Part shown: piece by piece, positions 1 through 5,789 of the stretch
Numbering within the stretch: position 1 is the stretch's first letter
Layout: each line of letters starts with the position of its first letter
Origin: Vibrio tasmaniensis 1F-187
GTDB taxonomy: Bacteria > Pseudomonadota > Gammaproteobacteria > Enterobacterales > Vibrionaceae
NCBI RefSeq assembly: GCF_000272405.2
Contig: NZ_AJZM02000170.1
Span: 1 to 6,965 of the forward strand
DNA: 6,965 nt
Direction of reading: 5' to 3'
Program-made: the position numbers and the translations under genes
Notes under the pieces: model-generated
The model's database searches: none
What the model was told of the DNA's origin: nothing
Seen by the model: the letters and a program-made list of their open reading frames with translations, nothing else

Positions 1-99
1 ATTCATAAAACAAATAAAGACAATCTCATTTATAAAATTTAACTAAGAATAACTACACGCCTTTCTACTTAAATCGCACTAAAATCAAGATAAGGAGTA

Positions 100-138
100 A
101 TGAACACGCCTATAATATTTGCAAACTTACGGCATTGA
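100..138 (+). other. Possible 12-codon leader ORF before the NifW-like gene
   Basis: An ATG at 100 opens a 12-codon frame (MNTPIIFANLRH) that stops at TGA 136-138, only 7 nt before the ATG of the NifW-like gene. The only good Shine-Dalgarno sequence in the area, AAGGAG at 92-97, sits 2 nt before this ATG, which is closer than usual. It could be a coupled leader peptide, a remnant of a longer N-terminus broken by a frameshift, or chance. No attenuator hairpin is evident. Confidence 0.2.
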
Positions 139-145
139 ATTAGGT

Positions 146-421
146 ATGAACCAAACAGAATTCCAACAAAAAATGGCGAGTTTCACCTCGATTGAACAAG
201 CGCTTGATTACTTCGAAATTGGGTTTGATAGCAAGTTCATCGACCAAAATAGAGTCGAGCTTGTGAAACGCTTTAATGGTTATCTGATCCTGTCAAAACC
301 CGATGATTGGTTCTCAGGAAGAAGAGCGCTGAAAAACGCTTATTGTAAGGTTCAACGCAGCAAGTTAGATCGCCACACGCGTTCTGCCTGTCGTGGGTGT
401 ACAACTTGCCAGCGTCGATAG
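146..421 (+). CDS. NifW-family (nitrogenase-stabilizing/protective-like) small protein
   Basis: A 91-residue soluble protein. Residues 13-47 carry the pattern typical of NifW: a Ser-x-Glu acidic/aromatic helix (DYFEIGFD), then an NRxxLxxRF-like stretch seen here as NRVELVKRFNGYL. In diazotrophs NifW binds and protects the nitrogenase MoFe protein. Here no other nif gene is visible, so the role is unknown and the family call rests on my reading of the motif. The tail is unusual: C82, C85 and C88 form CxxCxxC near the C-terminus, followed by QRR, which could bind metal. The start is uncertain. ATG 146 has only a weak AGG close upstream, and an in-frame TTG at 119 would add nine residues. In-frame stop TAA at 113-115 limits the gene upstream. 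No terminator hairpin follows directly. Confidence 0.62.
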   Translation: MNQTEFQQKMASFTSIEQALDYFEIGFDSKFIDQNRVELVKRFNGYLILSKPDDWFSGRRALKNAYCKVQRSKLDRHTRSACRGCTTCQRR

Positions 422-495
422 ATCGGAAGTACTATTCAAAATAGAGAACTAAAAAGTAGATAGTTGAAATAACATCTCATTACGATTTAGTTAGT

Positions 496-524
496 GGTTT
501 GCTCGAAAAAAAGTGTGCTAGTCT
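496..524 (+). promoter_or_regulatory. Candidate sigma70 promoter (extended -10) for the M14 carboxypeptidase
   Basis: TGCTAGTCT at 516-524 has an extended -10 form (TG-N-TAGNNT) with a weak -35 (GGTTTG, 496-501) 17 bp upstream. Predicted transcription start is near 531, giving a leader of about 25 nt before ATG 557. The -10 match is only partial. Confidence 0.3.
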
Positions 525-556
525 TACGGCAACTCAACTACGAGATAAAAACTACA

Positions 557-1681
557 ATGAAAATTTTCAGCAATTTCGAAAGCGGCAACATTCACGTCGT
601 TTCAGCAGATTCACCACAAAACATTCAACTGACTATCCCAGCAGACTACCAAACTGAAATCTCTCAGTGGTTTCACTTCCGCTTAGAAAGTGAAGCTCAA
701 CAAGCTCACCACTTTGAAATCGGCCAATTGGCAACATCTGCCTACCCTGAAGGCTGGAAAGATTATGATGTGGTTGCATCGTATGACCGTGAAGAGTGGT
801 TCCGTATTCCATCTCAATTCGATGGCGACACTTTAAGCTTTGATATCATTCCTGAACACGATTCAATGTACTTCGCGTACTTCGCACCGTATTCATACGA
901 TCGTCATCAAGATCTCTTGCACAGTGCTCAAACGCACCCTGCTTGTAAGCTAGAAACTCTGGGTCACACATTAGACAACAATGACATCACTTTGCTAACC
1001 ATCGGTGAGCCAAGTGAAGAGAAGAAAAACATCTGGGTCATTGGTCGCCAACATCCGGGTGAGACCATGGCTGAATGGCTAATCGAAGGCTTGCTTCAAC
1101 GTCTACTCGATGAGACAGACACAGTAGGCCGCTCACTGCTAGACAGCGTTGTATTCCGTGTTGTGCCTAACATGAATCCAGACGGCAGCATCCGTGGCCA
1201 CCTGCGCACCAATGGTATTGGCGTTAACCTAAACCGTGAATGGCAGTCACCTTCTATGGAACGCAGCCCTGAGGTTTTCCTTGTTCGCGAGCGCATGCTA
1301 GAAACTGGCGTTGACCTTTGTCTAGACATCCACGGTGACGAAGCGATTCCATATAACTTTGTTGCTGGTAGTGAAGGTACGCCTTCATACAATGAGCGCA
1401 TTGCAAAACTAGAGAATCACTTCAAGCAAGCTCTTCTGACTATCACGCCAGAGTTCCAAGATGAATTTGGCTACGATAAAGACGAACCGGGCAAAGCAAA
1501 TATGACCGTCGGTACAAACTGGATCGGCGAACAGTTCAAGTGTTTGGCATACACTGTCGAGATGCCATTTAAAGATCACATCAGCCACGCTGACGAACTG
1601 TACGGTTGGTCTCCAGAGCGCAGTGTTGCATTTGGTCACGACATGCTAGCAGCGGTTTGGGCAACAGTAGACGAGCTATAA
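557..1681 (+). CDS. M14-family cytosolic zinc carboxypeptidase (CCP/AGBL-like)
   Basis: A 374-residue protein with no signal peptide, so it is likely cytoplasmic. An N-terminal beta-rich domain (about 1-130) precedes a metallocarboxypeptidase domain (about 135-370), the layout of bacterial relatives of the Nna1/cytosolic carboxypeptidases (M14D). Zinc ligands are visible as H166 and E169 in HPGE, and H259 in DIHGD. N205-G210 (NMNPDG) and N224-R227 (NLNR) form the substrate-binding region. E335 in VEMPF is the expected catalytic glutamate. All key residues are present, so the enzyme should be active in removing C-terminal residues; the substrate is unknown. I chose ATG 557 because the fold starts there. 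A GTG at 494 would add 21 unlikely residues overlapping the promoter. The Shine-Dalgarno is weak (CGAGA). It stands alone and ends in a strong terminator. Confidence 0.9.
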   Translation: MKIFSNFESGNIHVVSADSPQNIQLTIPADYQTEISQWFHFRLESEAQQAHHFEIGQLATSAYPEGWKDYDVVASYDREEWFRIPSQFDGDTLSFDIIPEHDSMYFAYFAPYSYDRHQDLLHSAQTHPACKLETLGHTLDNNDITLLTIGEPSEEKKNIWVIGRQHPGETMAEWLIEGLLQRLLDETDTVGRSLLDSVVFRVVPNMNPDGSIRGHLRTNGIGVNLNREWQSPSMERSPEVFLVRERMLETGVDLCLDIHGDEAIPYNFVAGSEGTPSYNERIAKLENHFKQALLTITPEFQDEFGYDKDEPGKANMTVGTNWIGEQFKCLAYTVEMPFKDHISHADELYGWSPERSVAFGHDMLAAVWATVDEL

Positions 1682-1735
1682 GACGAAACAAACTCGTTAG
1701 TTTGTCTTTAGAAGTAGTTTGTTCATATAGATGAC

Positions 1736-1769
1736 AAAGCCCAGCACTTGTCAAAGTGCTGGGCTTTTT
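1736..1769 (+). terminator. Strong rho-independent terminator of the M14 gene
   Basis: A perfect 14-bp stem, AAAGCCCAGCACTT (1736-1749) with AAGTGCTGGGCTTT (1754-1767), loop GTCA, ending in a T run at 1765-1769. It lies between convergent genes, 55 nt after the peptidase and about 50 nt past the PilZ stop. It may also stop transcription of the PilZ gene, but the T run on the minus strand is only three bases. Confidence 0.92.
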
Positions 1770-1819
1770 ATATCAGATAACGATGAGTTACTTGGGTTTT
1801 AGGCGTATAGAAGCTTTGC

Positions 1820-2176
1820 TTATGCCACTCTGAGGTTCGCGAAGAAAACCGGGTACCTTTGCCTAATGTGTCGTTGTTCAGCCACCATATCTTTGAAACT
1901 CGGGCCTTGTGATAACAGAACGATCACTTCATCGCCTTCTTGCCTCAATACAGAACCACGAATATCAATGCTGTTATTACCATGCAACCATAAAGTGCCT
2001 GCCATTGAGAAGCCTCGATAGACCGGGATGATGTTACTCATCATCAAGCGCACGCCTTTTTCAGAAACTTCACTGACATGAAAAAGTTCATCTTTGATTC
2101 GTATCACTGGGCGCGCCTTTTTAGGGTACTTCAGGCGGTAATACTCACGTTTCTGGGTGAATGACTCTTCACTCAT
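1820..2176 (-). CDS. Single-domain PilZ protein (putative c-di-GMP effector)
   Basis: A 118-residue soluble protein. It has the PilZ N-terminal RxxxR motif (R10-EYY-R14) followed by a beta strand and a second motif at residues 36-41, EVSEKG, matching (D/N)xSxxG except that Glu replaces the usual Asp/Asn. The rest alternates beta strands and ends in a helix (about 95-110), as expected for a stand-alone PilZ domain. PilZ proteins bind cyclic di-GMP and adjust motility, biofilm or secretion through a partner; the partner here is unknown. The E36 change may weaken or alter ligand binding (inference). ATG 2176 has a good AGGGAG ribosome site (2183-2188) 6 nt upstream. The gene is monocistronic and faces the carboxypeptidase tail to tail. 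Confidence 0.85.
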   Translation of the reverse strand: MSEESFTQKREYYRLKYPKKARPVIRIKDELFHVSEVSEKGVRLMMSNIIPVYRGFSMAGTLWLHGNNSIDIRGSVLRQEGDEVIVLLSQGPSFKDMVAEQRHIRQRYPVFFANLRVA

Positions 2177-2301
2177 CGATGACTCCCTATCTTTGTTTCA
2201 TGTTTCTGTTTCTTGGTAAAAATGAACAAGCTAACTATCTGTTGTTTTCTGTTTCAAATCTAAGCTCGAAACATACACATTCATCCAATTGATGACTGTC
2301 C

Positions 2302-2307
2302 ATTATA
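2302..2307 (-). promoter_or_regulatory. Possible -10 element for the PilZ gene
   Basis: On the minus strand a perfect TATAAT lies at 2302-2307, with no good -35 at 16-18 bp. It would give a leader of about 120 nt before the PilZ start. The surrounding 2177-2426 has no gene-like frame; it also holds a weak inverted repeat, ATTCAGT (2365-2371) with ACTGAAT (2383-2389), just past the exporter gene. Confidence 0.25.
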
Positions 2308-2426
2308 TCGACTTTACATAGCAATGCTTTAGCCATTTATGAAGAGACTCTAAAATTCCTGAGGATTCAGTAAAAAATGAGAACTGAATAGAATATGGTA
2401 TATGCCCCATTCTTAGCAACACTACC

Positions 2427-3053
2427 TCAGAGCTGAAACAATGCTAGTTGAATACTAAAGCCCACAAATAGAACACCACAAACAATGTTCATCATTTGTG
2501 AGGTTCGCTTTTGAACCAACAAGCGCTTGAACGTATCCGCCATTAAGATCACAATCAAGAACCACATCGACACTACTGTCGCCTGAATCCCACCAAGCAT
2601 CAAACTGTCTGTCACAATCGCATCTTTTGAAACAAATTGAGGGAATATAGAAAGATAAAACAGGACGATTTTAGGATTCAGTAGATTAGTGAGGAGCCCT
2701 TTGAAAAATTGATTGTATAGCTTACTTCCCGATGCACTTACCGCATAAAGTACACCCTCTTGAGCACGCAGGGCCGCGCGAAAATGGTTATACCCAAGCC
2801 AGACAAGATACAAAACCCCAGCCCACTTAAGCCCTTCAAAGGCCATTGGGGTGTTCGACAATAACAAACTTATGCCGTTGGCCGAGATAAAGGCGTGAAA
2901 AAAGAAACCACATGACACGCCCAACACGTTCACAAATGCGAACAGCTTCCTTTGAGTTAAGGCTGTGCTTAATACCAGCAAAGCATTAGGGCCTGGAATA
3001 ATGGCAATAAAAAACACGATAACAATAAACAGCGATATACTGTCCCAACTCAT
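2427..3053 (-). CDS. LysE/RhtB-family amino-acid or metabolite exporter
   Basis: A 208-residue integral inner-membrane protein, the usual length of the LysE/RhtB family, which exports amino acids such as lysine, threonine or homoserine lactones. Hydrophobic stretches at about 5-28, 38-64, 71-90, 115-142, 148-172 and 185-207 fit six membrane segments. Family hallmarks are PGPN at 20-23 in the first segment and NPK at 126-128 leading into a hydrophobic helix ending FPQF. Substrate cannot be read from sequence. ATG 3053 has only a weak TGAG ribosome site. The gene is divergent from the DEAD-box helicase, and the 210-bp gap between them carries palindromes that could be operators; LysE-family genes are often controlled by a neighbouring regulator, but none is seen here. 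No clear terminator follows the stop. Confidence 0.9.
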   Translation of the reverse strand: MSWDSISLFIVIVFFIAIIPGPNALLVLSTALTQRKLFAFVNVLGVSCGFFFHAFISANGISLLLSNTPMAFEGLKWAGVLYLVWLGYNHFRAALRAQEGVLYAVSASGSKLYNQFFKGLLTNLLNPKIVLFYLSIFPQFVSKDAIVTDSLMLGGIQATVVSMWFLIVILMADTFKRLLVQKRTSQMMNIVCGVLFVGFSIQLALFQL

Positions 3054-3088
3054 TTCGAACTCATTTCATGAACATTTTTAGGGCGGAC

Positions 3089-3116
3089 ATTGTACGTCCA
3101 TTCAATGCCATTACAA
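3089..3116 (-). promoter_or_regulatory. Candidate sigma70 promoter for the LysE-family gene
   Basis: Read on the minus strand, TTGTAA (3111-3116) and TACAAT (3089-3094) are separated by 16 bp, matching 4/6 and 5/6 of the consensus. Predicted start near 3081 gives a leader of about 28 nt. Confidence 0.5.
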
Positions 3117-3186
3117 TATGATGAACGTTTAATTATCGCGTATGGCTAACATACATAATTCACGCATAAAATGAGAGCGTTTATCG

Positions 3187-3198
3187 TGTAACGTTACA
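3187..3198. promoter_or_regulatory. Perfect 12-bp palindrome, possible operator
   Basis: TGTAACGTTACA is an exact palindrome centred on CG, in the divergent region between exporter and helicase. Its form (TGTAA half-sites around a central CG) resembles operators of LacI/GalR-type regulators, which is an inference by likeness only. It sits about 45-55 bp upstream of the likely helicase start and about 110 bp upstream of the exporter start. Confidence 0.35.
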
Positions 3199-3208
3199 AA
3201 ACTGATTT

Positions 3209-3232
3209 TCTAACATTTGCAGCCCTGTTAGA
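3209..3232. repeat. Inverted repeat overlapping the helicase promoter
   Basis: Exact 7-bp arms TCTAACA (3209-3215) and TGTTAGA (3226-3232) flank a 10-base spacer. The right arm overlaps the predicted extended -10, so a dimeric regulator bound here would block the promoter. It could instead be chance in AT-rich DNA. Confidence 0.35.
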
Positions 3233-3234
3233 CT
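3226..3234 (+). promoter_or_regulatory. Candidate extended -10 promoter for the DEAD-box helicase
   Basis: TGTTAGACT has the extended -10 form TG-N-TAGANT and is followed by a CC-rich start region, a common gammaproteobacterial promoter look. No good -35 is present. The predicted start near 3241 gives a leader of about 23 nt to ATG 3264. Confidence 0.4.
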
Positions 3235-3263
3235 CCACCTCCCTTTTGATACTTGGTTCATTT

Positions 3264-4502
3264 ATGTCATTTGATAGCCTAGCCCTCAACCCAAAAACCG
3301 TCTCCGCGATCCCATCTCAATTCAATAAGCCGACAGAGATACAGCAAGCGGTAATTCCTACAATTATTGCGGAGAAAGACGTGCTGGCGTTGGCTCAAAC
3401 GGGTAGCGGAAAAACGTTGGCATTTGGCTTACCTTTGCTGAACAGCATCAAGCATGATGTAAATGAACTACAAGCGATAATCATTGTTCCAACCCGTGAA
3501 CTTGCCTCTCAAGTAGCCAAAGCACTAGAACCCATCGCAACCACACTTGATATCAAAACGGTGACACTGACTGGTGGAGTTGATATCGAGATCCAGCAAC
3601 AGCAATTGTTAGAAAAGCCACAACTCGTGATCGCAACTCCTGGCCGCCTACATGCCGTTATTCAAGAGAACAAGCTCGAGCTAACCCAATGCAAGTCTTT
3701 AGTTCTTGATGAGGCAGACCGTTTACTCGACATGGGATTTTGGCCAGATGTTCAAACCATTATTTCTGCTCTTCCTAAAAAGCATCAAACACTGCTGTTT
3801 TCGGCTACGCTGCCAAAAGAGCTGATCAGTCAGACTGAGGCGCTTCTTGTTAATCCAGTAAAAGTTACGACGCATCAAGAAAACAGCGTGGTCGCGGCTA
3901 TTGAAGAAACTCTGTACTTAGTGAACAAAGGCAGTAAAGCTCAAGCGCTGATCGCCCTAGTCAATCAGCACGCATGGTCGCAGGTCTTGGTATTTATTGG
4001 CGCAAAAGACAATGCAGATGCATTAACCAAGCGATTGAATAAAGCCAAAATCAGTGTGAATGCGCTACACGGAAATAAGAGCCAAGAAGAGCGAGAGCAA
4101 GCATTAGAGAGTTTCAAAAATGGCAAGACTCGTGTGCTTATCGCCACCGACGTTATGGCTAGAGGCATCCATATTGATCAACTACCTGTCGTAATTAACT
4201 TTGATTTGCCATCGCATTCGGCGACTTACGTCCACCGAGTTGGTCGCACAGCAAGAGCAGGAAGTACTGGCAGCGCGATCTCTCTGGTTAGCCACAGCGA
4301 AACTGACTACCTGAATGCAATTCGTACTCTGACCAATAAACCTCTTATGCTACAAGCGTTGGAAGGCTTCCCTGTTACAGACAAACCTGCATCTGAAACG
4401 GCAGCTCGCAAACGTCCGCCTAAAGACAAAATGGCTAACCGAAGAACCGCAAAAAAGAAGAGTGTTAAGCAATTTAAGAGCAAACCAAGTTCTTCGAAAT
4501 AA
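3264..4502 (+). CDS. DEAD-box ATP-dependent RNA helicase (RhlE-like)
   Basis: A 412-residue cytoplasmic RNA helicase with both RecA-like domains complete. Motifs in order: Q motif with F3 and Q27; motif I AQTGSGKT at 44-51; Ia PTREL at 76-80; GG at 104-105; Ib TPGRL at 125-129; II DEAD at 149-152; III SAT at 180-182; V ATDVMARGI at 294-302; VI HRVGRTAR at 324-331. Motif V continues HID, where GIDI is the usual form. A Lys/Arg-rich tail (about 375-412) probably binds RNA. Such enzymes remodel rRNA or mRNA in ribosome assembly, decay or cold adaptation; the exact target is not readable. ATG 3264 matches the family start. A TTG at 3246 would add six residues. There is no clear Shine-Dalgarno. 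The gene stands alone and has its own terminator. Confidence 0.94.
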   Translation: MSFDSLALNPKTVSAIPSQFNKPTEIQQAVIPTIIAEKDVLALAQTGSGKTLAFGLPLLNSIKHDVNELQAIIIVPTRELASQVAKALEPIATTLDIKTVTLTGGVDIEIQQQQLLEKPQLVIATPGRLHAVIQENKLELTQCKSLVLDEADRLLDMGFWPDVQTIISALPKKHQTLLFSATLPKELISQTEALLVNPVKVTTHQENSVVAAIEETLYLVNKGSKAQALIALVNQHAWSQVLVFIGAKDNADALTKRLNKAKISVNALHGNKSQEEREQALESFKNGKTRVLIATDVMARGIHIDQLPVVINFDLPSHSATYVHRVGRTARAGSTGSAISLVSHSETDYLNAIRTLTNKPLMLQALEGFPVTDKPASETAARKRPPKDKMANRRTAKKKSVKQFKSKPSSSK

Positions 4503-4535
4503 CCTGTTCTTCAAAATAACCACAGAAAATCGAAT

Positions 4536-4560
4536 AGCCCAGTTTGCACTGGGCTTTTTT
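4536..4560 (+). terminator. Rho-independent terminator of the helicase gene
   Basis: Arms AGCCCAGT (4536-4543) and ACTGGGCT (4548-4555) with loop TTGC form an 8-bp stem followed by a run of six T (4555-4560), 34 nt after the helicase stop. Confidence 0.9.
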
Positions 4561-4705
4561 ATGGTTGATCTCATATTAGCAGGACCAAAATACAAACTTA
4601 CGCCCTCAAACCTCCATAAAGATGCCAACCTAAATGACACTTTTATGAATTATGATGCCAAGGTATTGATTCTTGGTTGCTCAAAAAAAATACTCTGAAA
4701 TCACG

Positions 4706-4734
4706 TTGACGCCCCTATATCTGACAACTAGATT
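4706..4734 (+). promoter_or_regulatory. Sigma70 promoter for the 73-aa gene
   Basis: TTGACG (4706-4711) and TAGATT (4729-4734) are spaced by exactly 17 bp, matching 5/6 and 4/6 of the consensus. The predicted start near 4741 gives a leader of about 30 nt containing GGGAGG. The stretch from 4561 to 4705 holds no gene I can support. Confidence 0.55.
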
Positions 4735-4770
4735 TTTCTATTAGTGTCTAAAAACCGGGAGGTCATTGAA

Positions 4771-4992
4771 ATGAAACGTGCAAGCTCTACATATCGATTA
4801 CAACTGATTAAGGAAGTGGCAACTCGCCGAGATCGTCAGCGTTCTAATGACCCGATGGCAAACTACATACAAAACCTAATAGACAACAAAGATGACTGTG
4901 ATACCTCGGTGGAGCGTAACCAGAGATTCAGTGGCAGTCATTTTGATGAGCATATTGGTGGTTGGGTTAGCGACCATTGGGGTAGCAAGTAA
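4771..4992 (+). CDS. Conserved-looking hypothetical protein, 73 aa
   Basis: I do not recognise this family. ATG 4771 is well supported: GGGAGG (4757-4762) lies 8 nt upstream and a sigma70-like promoter sits at 4706-4734. A GTG at 4744 would add nine residues but lies before the ribosome site. The protein is hydrophilic with no signal or membrane segment. A basic N-terminal third (residues 2-23, rich in Arg/Lys) could form a helix, and the C-terminal third is acidic and aromatic, with two Trp residues near the end (GGWVSDHWGSK). It has one Cys (C49). Its last ~47 bases overlap a second frame at 4946-5098. It is the first gene of a short + strand run ending in a thiamine-binding protein, but no functional tie is visible. 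Confidence 0.72.
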   Translation: MKRASSTYRLQLIKEVATRRDRQRSNDPMANYIQNLIDNKDDCDTSVERNQRFSGSHFDEHIGGWVSDHWGSK

Positions 4993-5098
4993 GCCTACAT
5001 CTCTAGTCACTGATATAGTCGATAGAACAGCATCGTTAGCTGTAAAATTAATATCTGCATTAACCTATTATCTGCAACAATTCCCTATCCAAGAGTAA
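4946..5098 (+). CDS. Possible overlapping small membrane protein, 50 aa
   Basis: This frame begins inside the 73-aa gene, in the +1 frame, and continues 106 bases past its stop. It encodes a hydrophobic first segment (about residues 2-14, MSILVVGLATIGVAS) and an amphipathic C-terminal half, with stop at 5096-5098, just before the thiamine-binding gene. In-frame upstream starts (GTG 4931, ATG 4892) would lengthen the overlap. None has a clear ribosome site. The non-overlapping part reads like a natural protein and otherwise 4993-5105 would be unexplained. It may instead be the frameshifted end of the upstream gene, or chance. Confidence 0.28.
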   Translation: MSILVVGLATIGVASKPTSLVTDIVDRTASLAVKLISALTYYLQQFPIQE

Positions 5099-5135
5099 GC
5101 AGAAAGTGTCTGAGTTAAAAAGAGAAAAAGAAGTG

Positions 5136-5438
5136 ATGGTTGCCTTCCAAGTGATCCCTCGCGTTAAAGAAGGCAACAACTTCGAAGTGGTTGATAAAGC
5201 AATTGAAGTTGTGAAAGCTGCCGATGTGCCTTTCCAAGTCGGAGCTATGGAAACCACGATGAAAGGTGAACTCAACCAACTGCTAGATATCGTTAAAAAA
5301 GCAGAACAAGCTTGCTACGATGCAGGGGCTGTAGAAGTGATCACAAACATTAAAATTCACAGTAAAACCACCGAAGCCGATGATACATTTTGCACGTACC
5401 ATCGTGGTGTAACGAAAGCGAATCACATGTTTGTTTAG
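5136..5438 (+). CDS. Thiamine-binding protein (DUF77 / YqgV-like, MTH1187 family)
   Basis: A small soluble protein of 100 residues, the usual size of the Thiamine_BP (PF01910) family, whose members have a ferredoxin-like fold and bind thiamine or related pyrimidine compounds. Visible family pattern: first strand FQVIPRVK (4-11), helix with VDKAIEVV, then the hallmark VGAMETTMKGEL at 35-46, helix LLDIVKKAEQAC, and the strand VEVITNIKIH. Its role is probably thiamine sensing, carrying or buffering, but it is not an enzyme of the pathway. No TPP riboswitch is seen upstream. ATG 5136 places the first strand where the family has it. A GTG at 5106 would add ten charged residues and is possible; neither start has a strong ribosome site. 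No clear terminator follows, only a weak CTGTTT/AAACAG hairpin at 5460-5479. Confidence 0.85.
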   Translation: MVAFQVIPRVKEGNNFEVVDKAIEVVKAADVPFQVGAMETTMKGELNQLLDIVKKAEQACYDAGAVEVITNIKIHSKTTEADDTFCTYHRGVTKANHMFV

Positions 5439-5512
5439 CAATATGTTTATTTCAGAAAGCTGTTTATTTAAGAAAACAGGGCTTTAAGAAAGACTCTGAA
5501 GAACCAGTGATG

Positions 5513-5680
5513 TTATTGAAAAGGCATGTCTGAAAGGTGAGAAAGGATTTCCATTCGCTCTTCTTCTGACATCGAATGCCAATCACGCGGAGTCTCTTCA
5601 GGGTCATCTTTCGCCCCGATTGGTTTTCGATCCAGTGCTTTAACTGGCTCTTTTTTGAATTTTCCGTTCTTTTTATTCAT
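5513..5680 (-). CDS. Small hypothetical protein, 55 aa
   Basis: A short gene on the minus strand, from ATG 5680 to TAA at 5513-5515. It is supported by a perfect AAGGAG ribosome site at 5691-5696, 10 nt upstream. The protein is hydrophilic and soluble. It has a Lys-rich N-terminus (residues 3-19), a Pro/Asp/Glu-rich middle (KDDPEETPRDWH) and a C-terminal helix (SEEERMEILSHLSDMP). I do not recognise the family; the style is that of short conserved gammaproteobacterial proteins. It lies 109 bp downstream of the DUF1289 gene on the same strand, so they may be co-transcribed. The space between them holds AGGTA repeats and a hairpin adjoining its ribosome site. It converges with the thiamine-binding gene. 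Confidence 0.78.
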   Translation of the reverse strand: MNKKNGKFKKEPVKALDRKPIGAKDDPEETPRDWHSMSEEERMEILSHLSDMPFQ

Positions 5681-5697
5681 ACCGACACCACTCCTTC

Positions 5698-5764
5698 AGG
5701 TACAAAGGTACCTACCTTAATATTACACCCCAACCATTATGTAAAGTAATAGTTACCTCGAGGT
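5698..5764 (-). promoter_or_regulatory. AGGTA/TACCT half-site cluster and leader hairpin upstream of the 55-aa gene
   Basis: Perfect AGGTA/TACCT pentamers occur at 5698-5702, 5706-5710, 5709-5713, 5713-5717 and 5754-5758. They build the palindromes AGGTACCT (5706-5713) and ACCTCGAGGT (5755-5764). In the minus-strand transcript, AGGTAC and GTACCT (the complements of 5708-5713 and 5698-5703) form a 6-bp stem with a 4-base loop ending one base before the AAGGAG ribosome site. It looks like an operator cluster or a translation-control hairpin. No convincing -35/-10 pair is seen. Confidence 0.4.
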
Positions 5765-5789
5765 TAAATAAAATTTCAATACTTCCTCT

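Noticed and set aside
1096..1401. Minus-strand open frame of about 100 codons inside the M14 gene
   Set aside because: It lies wholly within a well-supported gene, is Arg/Ser-rich as expected for an antisense shadow, and has no ribosome site.
1409..1639. Minus-strand open frame at the 3' end of the M14 gene
   Set aside because: It is antisense to a conserved catalytic region, with no ribosome site and no recognisable domain.
1688..1705. Hairpin ACAAACT/AGTTTGT after the M14 stop
   Set aside because: The stem is short and AT-rich with no T run. The much stronger hairpin at 1736-1769 is the likely terminator.
3965..4168. Minus-strand frame inside the helicase gene
   Set aside because: It is a shadow of the conserved helicase C-terminal domain.
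4350..4640. Minus-strand frame over the helicase tail and terminator
   Set aside because: It crosses a terminator stem and has no ribosome site or domain.
4462..4698. Plus-strand frame running across the helicase end and its terminator
   Set aside because: It overlaps the helicase tail and reads through a strong terminator hairpin, with no ribosome site.
4993..5135. TPP (thiamine) riboswitch before the thiamine-binding gene
   Set aside because: No CTGAGA-type conserved core or the paired helices of a TPP riboswitch could be found.
5445..5469. Direct repeat GTTTATTT (5445-5452 and 5462-5469)
   Set aside because: Two 8-base AT-rich copies are easily expected by chance here, and no further copies follow, so it is not a CRISPR or iteron array.
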